Origin: Paguma larvata
Lineage: Eukaryota; Chordata; Mammalia; Carnivora; Viverridae
Direction: 5' to 3'
DNA length: 64,000 nucleotides
Assembly: GCA_030068075.1 (NCBI GenBank)
Contig: CM057827.1
Span: 70,012,500-70,076,499, forward strand
Part shown: positions 22,677 to 34,400 of the stretch, in pieces
Layout of the letters: each line of letters starts with the position of its first letter
Position numbering within the stretch: position 1 is the stretch's first letter
Position numbers and translations under genes: made by a program
The notes under the pieces: generated by a model
What the model saw: only the letters and a program-made list of their open reading frames with translations
What the model was told of the DNA's origin: nothing
The model's database searches: none

Positions 22677-22810
22677 GGACTACCACCTTTAAAAAAAACC
22701 TAACAATGTGGGGTGCTCTGTCTCTCAAAAATTAACATTAAAAAATTAAATTTGTACATTACTGAACTAAGCATTATAAGTCATGTTAAATATTAAAAAA
22801 AAAATCTGAG

Positions 22811-23000
22811 GGGCGCCTGGGTGGCTCAGTTGGTTAAGTGGCTGACTTTGGCTCAGGTCATGATCTTGTGGCTCCTGACTCTGAGCCCTTCATTGGTCTC
22901 TGCTGTCAGTGCACAGCCAGTTTTGGATCCTCTATCTCTTTTTGTCTTTGCCTTTCTTCTGTGCTTTTTTACTCTCTCAAAAATAAACATTTAAAAAAAT
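22811..23000 (+). repeat. CAN-SINE (plus)
   Basis: Head 'ggggcgcctgggtggctcag', tail 'aaaaataaacatttaaaaaa'. Confidence 0.85.
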
Positions 23001-23043
23001 CTGCGATTCTATGACCAAACTGAATCTTAACATTAAGTCAGAA

Positions 23044-23158
23044 GCGCCTGGCTGGCTCTGAAGAGCATGCGACTCTTGATCTTGGGGTTGTGAGTTCAAA
23101 CCCCACATTAGGTGTAGAGATTACATAAATAAGTTAGATAAATAAATCTTTAAAAAAT
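23044..23158 (+). repeat. Short CAN-SINE with intact tRNA-like region (plus)
   Basis: 'gaagagcatgcgactcttga' and 'ggttgtgagttcaaacccca' look like the anticodon arm and B box of tRNA-Lys. A short A/T-rich 3' part follows without the feliform body, which marks a different subfamily. Confidence 0.75.
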
Positions 23159-23208
23159 TAAGTCAAATTCTAAAGAATATAGGATTTTATCTCTGGGTCC
23201 ATTGATTA

Positions 23209-23415
23209 ATTTTTTTTAAGTTTATTTGGAGAGAGAGAGAGAGACAGCATGAGTGGGGGAGGGACGGAGAGGGAGACAGAGAGAGAATTCCAAGCAGACT
23301 TCTTACTGTCAGCGCAGAGCCTGACACGGGACTGTAATTCACAAACAGTGAGATCATGACCTGAGCCAAAACCAAGAGTTGGACACTAACCAACTAAGCC
23401 ACCCGGGGGGCCCCC
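23209..23415 (-). repeat. CAN-SINE (minus)
   Basis: 'tttttttaagtttatttgga', a GA run and a head ending 'aactaagccacccggggggc'. Confidence 0.85.
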
Positions 23416-23487
23416 ATTGATTGATTTTTGTATGTAAAAGATTCATCTTTTGAATGCAAGTGTTGCTTGTGACTTATAATACTTTTT

Positions 23488-23695
23488 TTATTTTATAATT
23501 TTTTTAACGTTTATTTATTTTTGAGAGACAGAACGTGAGCAGGGGAAGGGCAGAGAGAGAGAGAGAGAGGCAGATGCAGAATCTGAAGCAGGCTCCAGGC
23601 TCTGAGCCATCAGCACAGAGCCCGACGCGGGGCTCGAACTCACAGATCGTGAGATCATGACCTGAGCCGAAGTCGACTGAGCCACCCAGGTGCCC
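23488..23695 (-). repeat. CAN-SINE (minus)
   Basis: 'aacgtttatttatttttgag', 'caggctccaggctctgagcc', ending 'gactgagccacccaggtgcc'. Confidence 0.85.
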
Positions 23696-23697
23696 CT

Positions 23698-23883
23698 ATT
23701 TTTTATTTTAGAGAGAGAGAGAGCGTGAGCGGGGTAGAGGGGCAGAAGGAGAGAGAGAATCTTAGGCAGACTCCATGCTCAGCAGGAGCTGGGCTCAAGG
23801 CTCTACCCTATGACCCTGGGATCATTACCTGAACCAAAATCGAAGAGTCAGAGGCTCAACTGACTGAGCCACCCAGGCGCCCC
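23698..23883 (-). repeat. CAN-SINE (minus)
   Basis: Directly adjoins the previous copy; GA run and 'gactgagccacccaggcgcc' head. Confidence 0.85.
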
Positions 23884-24242
23884 TTATAATACTTTTTAAA
23901 TGTATATGGGCATTTATGTCTTGGGATATACTGTGTGTTCCATTGAAAGAAATATACCATTTCTTTAAACATAATTATAATTAAGTCATTTTGAGAAACT
24001 GTTGGCCTTCCTCTCAGGATTTTGAAATTCGGTATGTTGCTTGGTGACATTTTGTGAAGTGCTTTTCATTGGGCAGCTTCTGCTTCTCCCAGCTACGCTT
24101 GAAGCCACTTAACGCCACAGAGAGCTTTTCTACCTTTAGCACTCACCTTAGGACCCATTCTAGTGATTGCTAAGTAAATGTCAGCTAATTGACTTTCTTT
24201 GTGACCTGCCTGGCGCTGCTAATGACCTGCTCATTAGCATCC

Positions 24243-24258
24243 CCACTAGAGGGCGGGC
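24243..24258 (+). promoter_or_regulatory. CTCF-like motif
   Basis: CCACTAGAGGGCGGGC fits the CTCF core CCACNAGRKGGCRSN at nearly all positions. It lies in the gene-free stretch between DCAF11 and PCK2, outside any SINE. Confidence 0.45.
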
Positions 24259-24895
24259 TGGGCTAGAGAGGAGAGAAGGGAAGCGGAGTTTTCTTTTCTG
24301 GCTAACCCTGTCCTTCTCCCCCACCCCACCCAGCAGCCTGGCAACTGCAGAGCTCCTGGGACACGTGTACAGGTCTGGGCTACACAAGGGAAAGTTGTCT
24401 TCCGAAGTGACTGATTACATTGTCTTCTGGTAGCGCTCTGTAGAAGGAAATGGGGAAGTATGCTAATTTACTTAGGTTTAAATTCTGTTGACCAAAAAGC
24501 AATTGAGTAATTATGGGATTTCTAATACTCTCATGTCCTGCGACCTTGAGAATCAGAAATTCGTGTGTGGCAGAGAGGAGGTCAGACGTGATACAGAAGA
24601 AGCTAAAAACCCTTTAGCCTGGAATTTGAATAGGAACTATCAGTGTGAACTCATGAAGTGTTTTATCTTACTATATCCATTGAAAAGGTCTACAAACAAT
24701 GACCAATCCAGTGGTAAGGTATACTCCTGCCAGTCAGATCTTAAAATACCATTTCCCATGGAAAGCACCCAGAGCTTGAAGAAATGGCTGATTCCAGGTC
24801 TGGGGCAGAAAATGTACAAGACAAACATTGAACAGCTTATCTTACCAAATAGCAAGAAGCCAGCAAACACTATCAGGGTAATGTCAAAAGGACTC

Positions 24896-25042
24896 TGTGG
24901 CTTGGTCGGTTAAGCGTCCAACTCTTGATTTTGGCTCAGGTCATGATCTCACGGTTCATGGATTTGAGCCCCGTGTCGGACTCTTCTCTCTGCCCATCCC
25001 CCACTTGCTCTCAAAAATAAATAAACTTTAAAAAAAAAAAAG
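24896..25042 (+). repeat. 5'-truncated CAN-SINE (plus) with target-site duplication
   Basis: The head is cut to 'tgtggcttggtcggttaagc'. The flanks carry 'aaaaggactc' (24887-24895) and 'aaaagggactc' (25038-25048), a probable duplication. Confidence 0.8.
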
Positions 25043-25780
25043 GGACTCAGGAGCCAAGTTCTCAGGGCCAAAGATGGGACAATTTGAGCGTTAAAAGGGT
25101 AACTTCATAAACATTAAGTATGTTTAAATTCATGAGTTCATAATGGTGTATGTGTGTGTGTAAATAACTAATTGTTTGCCCTTTTGCAGGAGGATAGCAA
25201 ATTTAAATCATATTGAAGATGGTAAATAAAGGAAAAGAAAGAGTTACCTTGCTGCTTCTCTATAAACTGTACCTCGAGGTAATGAATAGAATATAAAGGG
25301 TGCGTCCTTTTGTAAAACTGTTCCAACGATTACGACAGTTTGAATATGGCTGTTTTGAAATCCTAGTAAATTAATGAATCTAGGCATTAAGCATCTAGGT
25401 CTGGATGCTTCGATGATAAAATTGAGGGGAAAGAAAGGAATGGAGGGGGAACTTATGGATTGAGACTTAAAAGGCATATGAAATTCTTAAAAATGGACAA
25501 AGCTGAACCATAATGTCTAGAGATCCACACTTGGGTGATAAAACTATAAAAATAAACTTAAAGGACATAATTAGCATGCATCACAGTTACCCATCTATGC
25601 TAGGAGGGGCTACAATGAAGATGAAGAACACGGTGAGGGGTGGCGGGACTTTGGGTGTCTGCAAAGTTCTGTTTTTTTCTCTGGGTGATGGTTTAAAGGT
25701 ATTTGCTTTCCGTTAGCTTATTAAGCTATATCTTTGTTTTTCATGGTTTTCTGTGTTTTAATGTAAAATAAAAAGGTTAG

Positions 25781-25890
25781 GGACACCTAGCTGGCTCAGT
25801 CAGAAGAGCATGCGACTCGATCTTGGGGTTGTGAGTTCAAGCCCCATGGTGGCTGTAGACGTTACTTAAATAAATAAAAAACTTAAAAAT
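25781..25890 (+). repeat. Short CAN-SINE with tRNA-like head (plus)
   Basis: 'agaagagcatgcgactcgat' and 'ggttgtgagttcaagcccca', the same subfamily as the copy at 23044-23158. Confidence 0.75.
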
Positions 25891-25923
25891 AAAGTAAAAT
25901 AAAAAGGTTAATTTAAATGTGTT

Positions 25924-26105
25924 AGGGACACCTTAGTGGCTCAGTTGGTTAAGCATTGAACTCTTGATTTGGGCTCAGGTCATGATCTCACAGTTCAGGA
26001 GATAGAGCCCTGCATTGGTCTCTGCTCTTAGTGTGGAGCTGGCTTGCGATTCTCTCTGCCCGTTTCTCCCTCTCAAAATAAGCAAACTTCAAAAAAAAAA
26101 ATTAA
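25924..26105 (+). repeat. CAN-SINE (plus)
   Basis: Head 'gacaccttagtggctcagtt', 'gggctcaggtcatgatctca', A-rich end. Confidence 0.85.
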
Positions 26106-26177
26106 AAGTGTGTTAACTACATTTTATCATTTCTCTGCAGGGCACGCAGCCTAATTTTATTCTGATCATCAAAATCA

Positions 26178-26392
26178 TTTTTTTTTAACGTTTATTTATT
26201 TTTGAGAGACATAGAGACAGAGTGCGAGCAGGGGAGAGGCAGAGAGAGAGAGGGGGACACAGAATTGGAAGCAGGTTCCAGGCTCTGAGCTGTCAGCACA
26301 GAGCTCGATGTGGGGCTTGAACCTACAGACGGTGAGATCATGACCTGAGCTGAAGTCGGACGCTTAACCAACTGAACCACCCAGGCACCCCC
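26178..26392 (-). repeat. CAN-SINE (minus)
   Basis: 'aacgtttatttatttttgag', 'caggctctgagctgtcagca', head 'aactgaaccacccaggcacc'. Confidence 0.85.
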
Positions 26393-26609
26393 ATCAAAAT
26401 CATTTTTAAGGCTAATCCCTTTAAATCACTAGGCATTTAGAGAGTAGGAGGGCTCTGGAACCCCAGTTCCCTGCCTCTTTCCTGGAGGAAAACCTATTGT
26501 CTTTCTCTTCTAAATTTTATTTACATTGCTCACTTGCCTCTTAAACTGTCGAGTCAGCAATGTATGCCACAGGCTTACAGGGCACACTCTAATCAATAGA
26601 GTGGAAAGG

Positions 26610-26790
26610 TGAGAGCGGCCAACATACAGCCAGTGGTTACCCCACGCCAGGAACAGGTCTAGTGCTCACTCCACTGACCTTTAATCGCTCTAGCAACGCT
26701 GAGGTGCAGGCACGTCCCGGTTTTACAGATGAAGAAACCCAGAGGCCCCTGACTCTGCCGCGGGCCTGACATCTGTGTTGTGCTGCCTCT
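26610..26790 (-). repeat. MIR-like SINE (minus)
   Basis: 'ggttttacagatgaagaaac' is the reverse complement of the MIR 3' core. Confidence 0.45.
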
Positions 26791-27097
26791 GAGCATATTC
26801 TCAGGTGTCACATGCCATTCACGAGGCTGAGGATGTGGCTATATATTTTTAAGTATAATAGACTCCATTACTAACTGTATATTAGCACGTGACCCACTCT
26901 GACCTTAGCTTCTTTTCTGCTTACACAGTATAGCTGGTTATTGGTTGTTTTCTATAAAACACTTGGTGTTTCCTCCTCCAGTGTTTTCTTTTGCGGCAGT
27001 TCCCAGGAATTCCATTTTATTTGTTGGAGTTTATTCTTATTTTCTGGGTATAGACTTCCATCTTACCAATCTCAGTTTATTTTTCCTTTTTCTTTTT

Positions 27098-27305
27098 AAA
27101 TTTTAGTGTTTATTTATTTTTGAGGAAAAGAGAGAGAGTGTGAGCAGGGGAGGGGCAGAGAGAATGGGAGACACAGAATCCAAAGCAGGCTCCAGGCTCT
27201 CAGCTGTCAGCACAGAGCCTGACATGGGGCTTGAACCCACGGACTGCAAGATCATGACCTGAGCCGAAGTCAGATGCCCAAACGACTGAACCACCCAGGC
27301 GCTCC
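27098..27305 (-). repeat. CAN-SINE (minus)
   Basis: 'gtgtttatttatttttgagg', 'gctccaggctctcagctgtc', head 'gactgaaccacccaggcgct'. Confidence 0.85.
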
Positions 27306-27454
27306 TTACCAATCTCAGTTTACACACGCACCCAGCCTGATTCAGGTCAGAAGTGAAGTTATCCCTCAGCCAACGCCCCTGACTTATGGAGGGTCATCGC
27401 TCCCTTTGTAGTTTTCCTATAAAGCTGATTCCTGAGGATTTGGGCCACGGCCTT

Positions 27455-27610
27455 GCTACTTAAACTATGGTCCCCGGACCAGCTGTAGCAGTATCCGTTA
27501 GGCGCTTGTAAGAAAAACAGGATCCCCTGGCCACTCCAGACCTGCTGAATGAGCATTTTATCAAGATCCCCACGTGATTCATATGCACTTTTAAGTCTGA
27601 GAAGCACAGA
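27455..27610 (+). repeat. MER5A-like hAT-Charlie DNA element
   Basis: 'taaactatggtccccggacc', 'ccagacctgctgaatgagca' and 'tttaagtctgagaagcac' match the MER5A pattern from memory. Confidence 0.6.
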
Positions 27611-27639
27611 ATAGGGGACATCTAAAGTCCTTTTAGTTC

Positions 27640-27860
27640 TGCAGTCTATGCTGCTATGAGATATGTCTATGCCGTTATTGTTTATCCTTGGTTCTGCTGT
27701 TTACTGTGTGGGCTTGGGCTATTATTTGACCTCCGTATGTCTTTGTTTCTTCATCCGTAATATGGTACTTGCTTCAAAGGGTTGTTTTGTAACATGTTCA
27801 GAACAGTACCTGGCACGTAGAAGGTACTAGAAAAGTGTCAGCTCTCTAACACTTGAATGA
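27640..27860 (+). repeat. MIR SINE
   Basis: 'tgctgtttactgtgtgggct', 'cttcatccgtaatatgg' and 'gtacctggcacgtagaaggt' are MIR-type. Confidence 0.5.
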
Positions 27861-28136
27861 GTTTTCACAAATGGTTTGGGAGTCCCAGTGTCAGGTCAAG
27901 CAGGAGGAAGAACAGGTTTGGCAACTGACAATGGAACTTCGCTGGGGATGGGATTATACAGGGTTCTAGTCTCCAAGTGGGAGGTCAGGAATTTTAGGCC
28001 TGGAGGCTATACTGAGTAGCTGGTAGAGTCCCCCCGTCTTTTTAAGAACTGGGGACACACACTAGATGCGCCTTCTCTCAGAAATTCCCACTTCTATGGC
28101 CCAGTGGTGGCGGTGCCTGTGAGAGATGTCCGGGGT

Positions 28137-28458
28137 GTCACCGGGGCTGCGCCAGGCCAGGCTGCACCGGGGCGCTGGCTGCTTGGAGACTGCAGGAAGA
28201 AGACTGTGAAATTGGTGTTAGAGAGAAGCCTGTGAAGACAGGCGGGAATGAAAACAGCACGAAAGTTGTGTAAAATAAATGAGCATCTCTTATTATACGC
28301 GTGTTGGAGAAGGCCCGTGGCCTAGTCTCATGGCACCCAGATGTTAGTTCTATCCAATTGCTCATATTTTCTGCAAGCCTGATGGCTCTCCTCTCCCTAG
28401 ACGGGGGCTGGGACAGGATGGGGGGTGCTGTGTTCTCCTGCTAGACTGGAGCCTCAGG
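28137..28458 (-). other. Probable PCK2 3' UTR
   Basis: Single-copy DNA follows the PCK2 stop. Neither AATAAA nor ATTAAA is seen on the minus strand here; the nearest A-rich hexamer-like stretch is around 28290-28297. The transcript end is therefore not fixed. Confidence 0.4.
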
Positions 28459-31400
28459 TCACATTCTGCGCACACGTCCCTCCAGGGCCTCCAGTTCAGC
28501 CAGCACCTCCTTGGGCAGATCCTGATTGACTTGCTCTGTCAGGTAGCTCCGAATGTCACGTACCTCCTGTTCCCAGAAGTCCTTGGGGAGCGAGAATAGC
28601 TGGGTGGTATCTACGGTTCCCAGGCCGCTGAGATCCAAGGCACCTTCCTTTGGCACCAGCCCTATGGGCGTCTCTCGGGCACTGTCCTCCCCCTCCAGCC
28701 GCCGGCAGATCCAGTCTAGCACCCGAGCATTCTCTCCAAAGCCTGGCCACAGGAAGCGGCCCGCCTCGTCCCGCCGGAACCAGTTGACGTGGAAGATGCG
28801 GGGTAGCCGGGCCCCCTTGCGCTCCTCCATGCTCAGCCAGTGTTCTAGGTAGCGGCCAAAGTTGTAGCCAAAAAAGGGCCGCATGGCAAATGGGTCGTGC
28901 ATGATGACTTTCCCTGGGGAGGGGAAGAGGATGGGTAAAGAATCTTCCTGCTTACTGGAGAAGAGAAGGGCACCCTGCATCTAGCTGGAGGAAGCTGGGA
29001 AATGTCGGTGGCTCCGGAAGATCCTCGGTGTAGGGTGAAGAGGAGGGATTGGGAGAAGAGACCCGTGGAAAGGGCAGGCAGGAGGAAGGGAGGAAGGTCT
29101 GGCTCAGGAAGGGGGAGAGCAATGTGAGTGTATAGGGATGGCACTCACCTTTGTGTTCAGCCGCAGCAGTGGACTCAGAGCGCATGGCACTGCCCACAAA
29201 CACCCCGTGGCGCCAGTTGAAGGCCTCATATACCAGGGGTACTCCTAGAACACCAGTGAACAGGGTCACAGGCAGCTTCTGTCTTTGGGCCCTCACCCCA
29301 TCCCTCCTGGTGATCTTGACTCCTGGTCTCTCTGGCCTAGTATCTCTGCTTTCCCATTTTCAAACCCCATGCCTCCCCATATTTTGCATTCTCCAGGGGA
29401 CAGCTGGACAGACAGCTACAGTTGGCAATCTAGGCTGAGCTTTAAGTACAAGACGGTGGCGGGCCCTGAGATAGAGCTAGACCCTTTACCGAGAAGGCAC
29501 GGAGCCCACACAGATGCTTGCCTTTGGGTCTGCGGCCTCCAAAGATGATGGCATCAATGGGGACACCCTCAGGGGCCTCCCAGGCTGGGTCCATGATGGG
29601 GCACTGGCGAGCCGGGGCACAAAAGCGAGAGTTGGGATGTGCACAGGGCTCCTTGTCTCCTGGCAGGGGAAATACAAATACTATTAGTTCCAAGGGCCTG
29701 TCCACCCCCAACACACACGTATATTTGCACGCATTCTTGCACAATTTGTTTGCGTCATCAACTCCATGCAACCTTGTGTGGTAAGGAGCAGGGAGAAGGG
29801 AGCCAGGACAAAGATCAGGTTATTTATCCACAATGGTGCTACCAGCTGTGCTATGAGAGAAAGAGTGGGCAAGAAATTGGGGTTCGGCAGGACACGACTG
29901 TCTATGCCAAGCTGTAGCTACTTGGCATTGGCCAGTGCTCAAGAGAATGGGCTTAGATCTTGGCATAAGGTTTTCACAGAAAATGTATCCCAGAAATGAT
30001 TTATATATGGGATTAGTATTTAAACAAACATTCAAACCTAAAGCAAAAATTGAGGCTGCCGATGAGTACTTCTGACAATTGACTTTCCGTTAGCAAACAG
30101 AGGAAGATGGGGTCTTCTGAGCTATCAGAAGGTAAACAGGAATCGATTTTGAAGCTAGCAGAATTTGGGTGATTTCCCTGGGTCTCCTTAGACCCAGACA
30201 GAACAATAGGGCTTGAAGAACTCAGATATAAGCTGGGCAGGCAAAACCTGAGGAGCACAGGACATCTGGCCCCTGGAGAGGGAGTGGGACCAAGTCAGTG
30301 GCATATGTATAAAGCACTACCATGGGGGTCCTGAATGGATACAATGCCTTCTCTGCTAGAGGTTGCTGGTCACACCTGGGGGGGAAGAGGGGAGCAAGGG
30401 AGTTCTAGAGCCAGCCCCCCCCCCAGCTCCTGCTTCCACTTGCATGTAAGAGGCTCCTGCACTTCCATCAGCCCCCAATTCAGGACCCTGGCACAGGGTA
30501 TTATTCTGGGAATTGCAGCTGGGCACAACACGTCCTAGTTATACCCATGAATCTAGAGATGATGAAAGGGTTGGGGAACTAGCCTGAGGGGAAGTATGAA
30601 AGTTTATTGGGTTTCTCAGTTAGGTAGGGAGGCCAAGGAGGGCTTAATGATGGTGGTGGAGAAAACAAGGGGTGATTAGATAAGGAGGGAGAACGCTTGG
30701 CCAGCCCGGAAGACATGAATGTAGGCTTCAGTGACCACAAGGGCACCCTCCCCAGCATGCCCTTCTTTGCTCCCATCCCAGGTCTCTGGGCTCTCTAACT
30801 GCAGAAGGTCCAGAGTGCAGGGTTGTGGGAGGGGCAGGGCTGCTAGGCGCAGGGGCAATGACAGGGTGGAGAGACCAGCTTTTAGAAGAGGCTAAAGAGC
30901 TGGAAGGATTTGGGCATGCGTGTTAGAGGGGCAGAGAAGGGTGAGGGTAACAATGCTGACCTTTAGACAATAATTATTATACTGGGGATGGTGGGAGCCA
31001 AGTGGTGGGGGGAAGGGCAGGCTTCCTCCTTCCTAATGGGTCAAACTTTATGGACTGTGCTTTGAGCCCAAGTCCTTGTACAAAAATTTTCAAAACAGCC
31101 CTTCCTTTTCCTTTTTAAAAAAACTCCAGGGGCACCTGGGTGGCTCAGTCATTTAATGTCTGACTCTTGATTTCAGCTCAGGTCATGATTTCAGGATTGG
31201 TGAGTTTGAGCCCCACTTTGGGCTCTGTGCTTCAGTGCTTCCCCACTCGTTCTCTCTCTCTCTCAAAATAAACAAACTAAAAAAAAAAAAAGTCCAGCTT
31301 ATTTTTATTGAAAATTTGCTATGTATTCAGCAGTATGCTGAACACTTAGTATGCATTATTATTTTCAAAGCTTATTCATTTTGGGGGGGGACAGGCAGAG

Positions 31401-34400
31401 AGAGAGGGAGGAGAGAGAATCCTAAGCAGAGGCTGGAACTCACGGTCTGTGAGATCATGACCTGAGCCCAAATCAAGAGACAGACAGATGCTTAACTGAC
31501 GGAGCCACCTGGGCCCCCCTGCATGCATTATTTAATTTAATCCTCCAACAGCCTTACAAGATAGGTACTTTGGTAACTATCTCCATTTAGCCGATGGGGC
31601 AACTGACGTTCATGAGGTTAAGCAGCTCAGTCAGGTCCCAGAGCCAATCCTTGGAGTTGGGACTTGACCTGAGATCTCACCTGGGAGTACAGACTGGGAA
31701 TATTTATAATTTCCTGTGCCTCCCAGAGGTCCTGGGGGACAGCCACAAGTTGTGGAGAAGGCTTTTACATCATCAGAGCCCCCTGGAGGCTGTATCATGA
31801 CTCCCCCATCACACATACCAGGTTTCCAGGGTTTTCCCAGCCAGGAGGTCACAGTGACACCAGGTGGAAGAGGCTGGTCAATGCCCTCCCAGTACACTCC
31901 ACCATCACTGGTCTCAGCCACATTGGTGAAAAGAGTGTTACTCTGGATTGTGGCCATGGCATTGGGATTGGTGGTGGCAGAGGTGCCAGGGGCCACACCG
32001 AAGAAGCCATTCTCAGGGTTGATGGCCCGGAGTCGACCTGTCAGGAGGAGAAGTAAAAGAAATGAAGGATCAACCAGGAAGAGTTGAGAGGTGCAACCAT
32101 GGAAGGTCCTATTCTGTTCCCCCTTACCCTTAGTTGGCTTCCAGATCTTATGGGGAAAGCCTTTCTGTCTCTAGGGTGGCTGGACTGCCAGGAGGCATGG
32201 GGCAGGGTCCACCATGAGCAGTGAAGGGGAGACTCTGGTAAGAGCCAGAACCGAGAGTATGATCCAAGGGGTTCTCACCATCACTGTCAAACCTCATCCA
32301 GGCGATATCATCCCCAACACACTCCACTTTCCAGCCTGGCAGTGCTGGCCGCATCATGGCCAGGTTAGTCTTGCCGCAGGCGCTAGGGAAGGCGGCTGCC
32401 ACGTAGCGCTTCTTCCCTGCGGGGTTGGTGATACCCAGGATCTGCATGTCGACAAGAGAGGGAACGAGGAGGAGGTCAGTTATGGTCTACACAGAAAGGA
32501 CAGCTAGGGGTTAACAGGGAGGACAAATGTTTATTCCCTAAACAGGTGCACCACCTTGCCACAGGGCTGGTGTGGGGGCAAGTTGAAGCCCCCCCCAATG
32601 GTCAGCAGCCTGGGGCAAAAGCTTTGGTCATTTGGGCAGAGTCCCTGCCCACCACCCTGGCACCTGGCAGTGGGGAGGTAAGGCTAAGGCTGACCAGGCA
32701 GGCCCCACCCCTGCCCTGCTCCCCGCAGCTGCCTAGGTCCTCACCAGGCCCTCACCAGCATGTGCTCCGCCAGCCAGCCCTCATCCCGGGCCAGCCGAGA
32801 GGCGATGCGAAGGGCAAAGCACTTCTTGCCCAGCAAGGAGTTGCCGCCATAGCCGCTGCCGAAGGAGACGATCTCCCGCTGGTCAGGCACGTGGCCAATC
32901 AGGGTTTTCTCTGGGTTGCATGGCCAATGGCTCACCGGCTCCCCTGGGGACAATGGGGTGGTGGGGTCATGGGGCTGGCTGCTGGTAGAGGCATGAGGAA
33001 CTGGGGCATTAGGAGCTGGAGGGTATTGGGATTGGCAGGAGAGACACTTAGGAGCGGTGGCGGTGCCAATGAGCAAAGTCCCCCCTCCCCCCAGAGTATC
33101 TATCAGCTCCTACATCCCTGTTCTGGGATGGGATGTGGATAAGTGACTTTTCCCAATCTTGTGCAAATTGCTCTGCCAACACAGCATTGCCCCGGCCCAG
33201 ACTGTTGCTTTAGATTTTGGGAATGAGGTGCTTCACTAATTAGGATGGGTAGGATTTGGGGTCCCCTCTGAGTGCAAGCAGGTCTCTGTGTCCTCCTCTA
33301 CTCAGGGCAGGCACTCACCTTGCCCAGTCAGGGGCTGGCCCACGGAGTGCAGACACTTGACAAAGTCGCCATCTCCCAGGGCCTGAAGCACAGGCGTCCC
33401 CAACCGGGTCATGATGCGCATGCTTGCCACCACGTAGGCCGAGTCAGTGAGCTGCACTCCGATTCGGGACAGTGGCGAGCCCACGGGACCCATGCTGAAC
33501 GGAAGCACATACATGGTTCGGCCTGTGGACAAAAACATGCTACCTGGATGAAGGGTTCTAACCTGTTAATACCTTCGGTGCCCCTGCTTCTGTGTCCCTG
33601 CCCCGGTTACCCTGCATGCAGCCTGGAAACCTCTCATCCACAGCTCGCTGGAACTCAGCTGGGGACATCCAGTTGCCTAGCTGCCCACGGGCCCCACCAG
33701 CCGGGAGGGGCACTGTGTCCCGTTGAGAAGGAGTTACAATCACCGTCTTGCTCTCTACTCGTGCCACATCCTTGGGGTCTGTGCGGGCCAGCCAGCTGGG
33801 GGAGAAGGGATTATCAGGAAGACATGGCCAGCTGATCTCCCTCATCCCCAGACCCAATCTTTCAAGTTCAACTTTGACTCTAGGTCTTCTGTGCGTCTTA
33901 TTTTTGCCCATCCATTTGCACCTCAGTTGCCTGCTCCAGATTTTGTCCCATCTAAGGGGTAGTTCCTTTGGCCCAGCTTTCTAAAGGCCTCTGCCCTTGG
34001 CAAAAACTCTCTGAACTTAGGAACTTGGGAGAGGGAAAAAAAAAAAAAAAAGCAAAGGTTATTATTTGTATTAGCTTCTTTACTTAACATAAAAAATACA
34101 GATCAGTCCCACTAATTCCTGATTCTGTTTCCCCCAGAGCTCCCCTTCTTGCTCATTCCATTGAGATGGTCCAGTTAAATTTGATGTTTGTCTTGGTAAA
34201 CCCAAAGTGGCCTCGGTCCAATCAGCTATTCCCATCTCATAGGTCATGGGGCTCAGGGCTTACCAGTTGTTGTACTTGGGGAGCTTTCGGATAAGTCCCT
34301 GCTTTTCCAGCAGGGCCAGTGTGGCAGTGTTCTCAGCCTCGGTGCCATCACAGATGTGGACGCCCTCTGGTTGGCACAGGCGGGCACTGCGCTCCACAAA

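Larger units (their letters stand above)
20251..28136. other. Intergenic DCAF11-PCK2: SINE-dense, no gene recognised
   Basis: The first ~900 bp are fairly GC-rich single-copy DNA with unremarkable ORFs on both strands. From 21.7 kb to 27.3 kb the DNA is mostly CAN-SINEs in both orientations, with MIR and MER5 debris and an AT-rich unclassified stretch at 24.4-25.7 kb. One CTCF-like motif lies at 24243-24258. Confidence 0.6.
29660..31818 (-). other. PCK2 intron 7, the repeat-bearing intron
   Basis: This 2.16-kb intron separates exons 29522-29659 and 31819-32037. It holds the last two CAN-SINEs of the window and a MIR; the remaining DNA is unclassified. Confidence 0.9.

Noticed and set aside
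23044..23158. tRNA-like sequence with an apparent B box
   Set aside because: Part of a CAN-SINE with an A-rich tail; no complete cloverleaf, so not a tRNA gene. The same holds for 25781-25890.
24488..24913. 141-aa plus-strand ORF in AT-rich DNA
   Set aside because: I recognise no family. It lies in a repeat-rich tract and runs into a SINE at its end. An unclassified old repeat is more likely than a gene, though a translated search would settle it.
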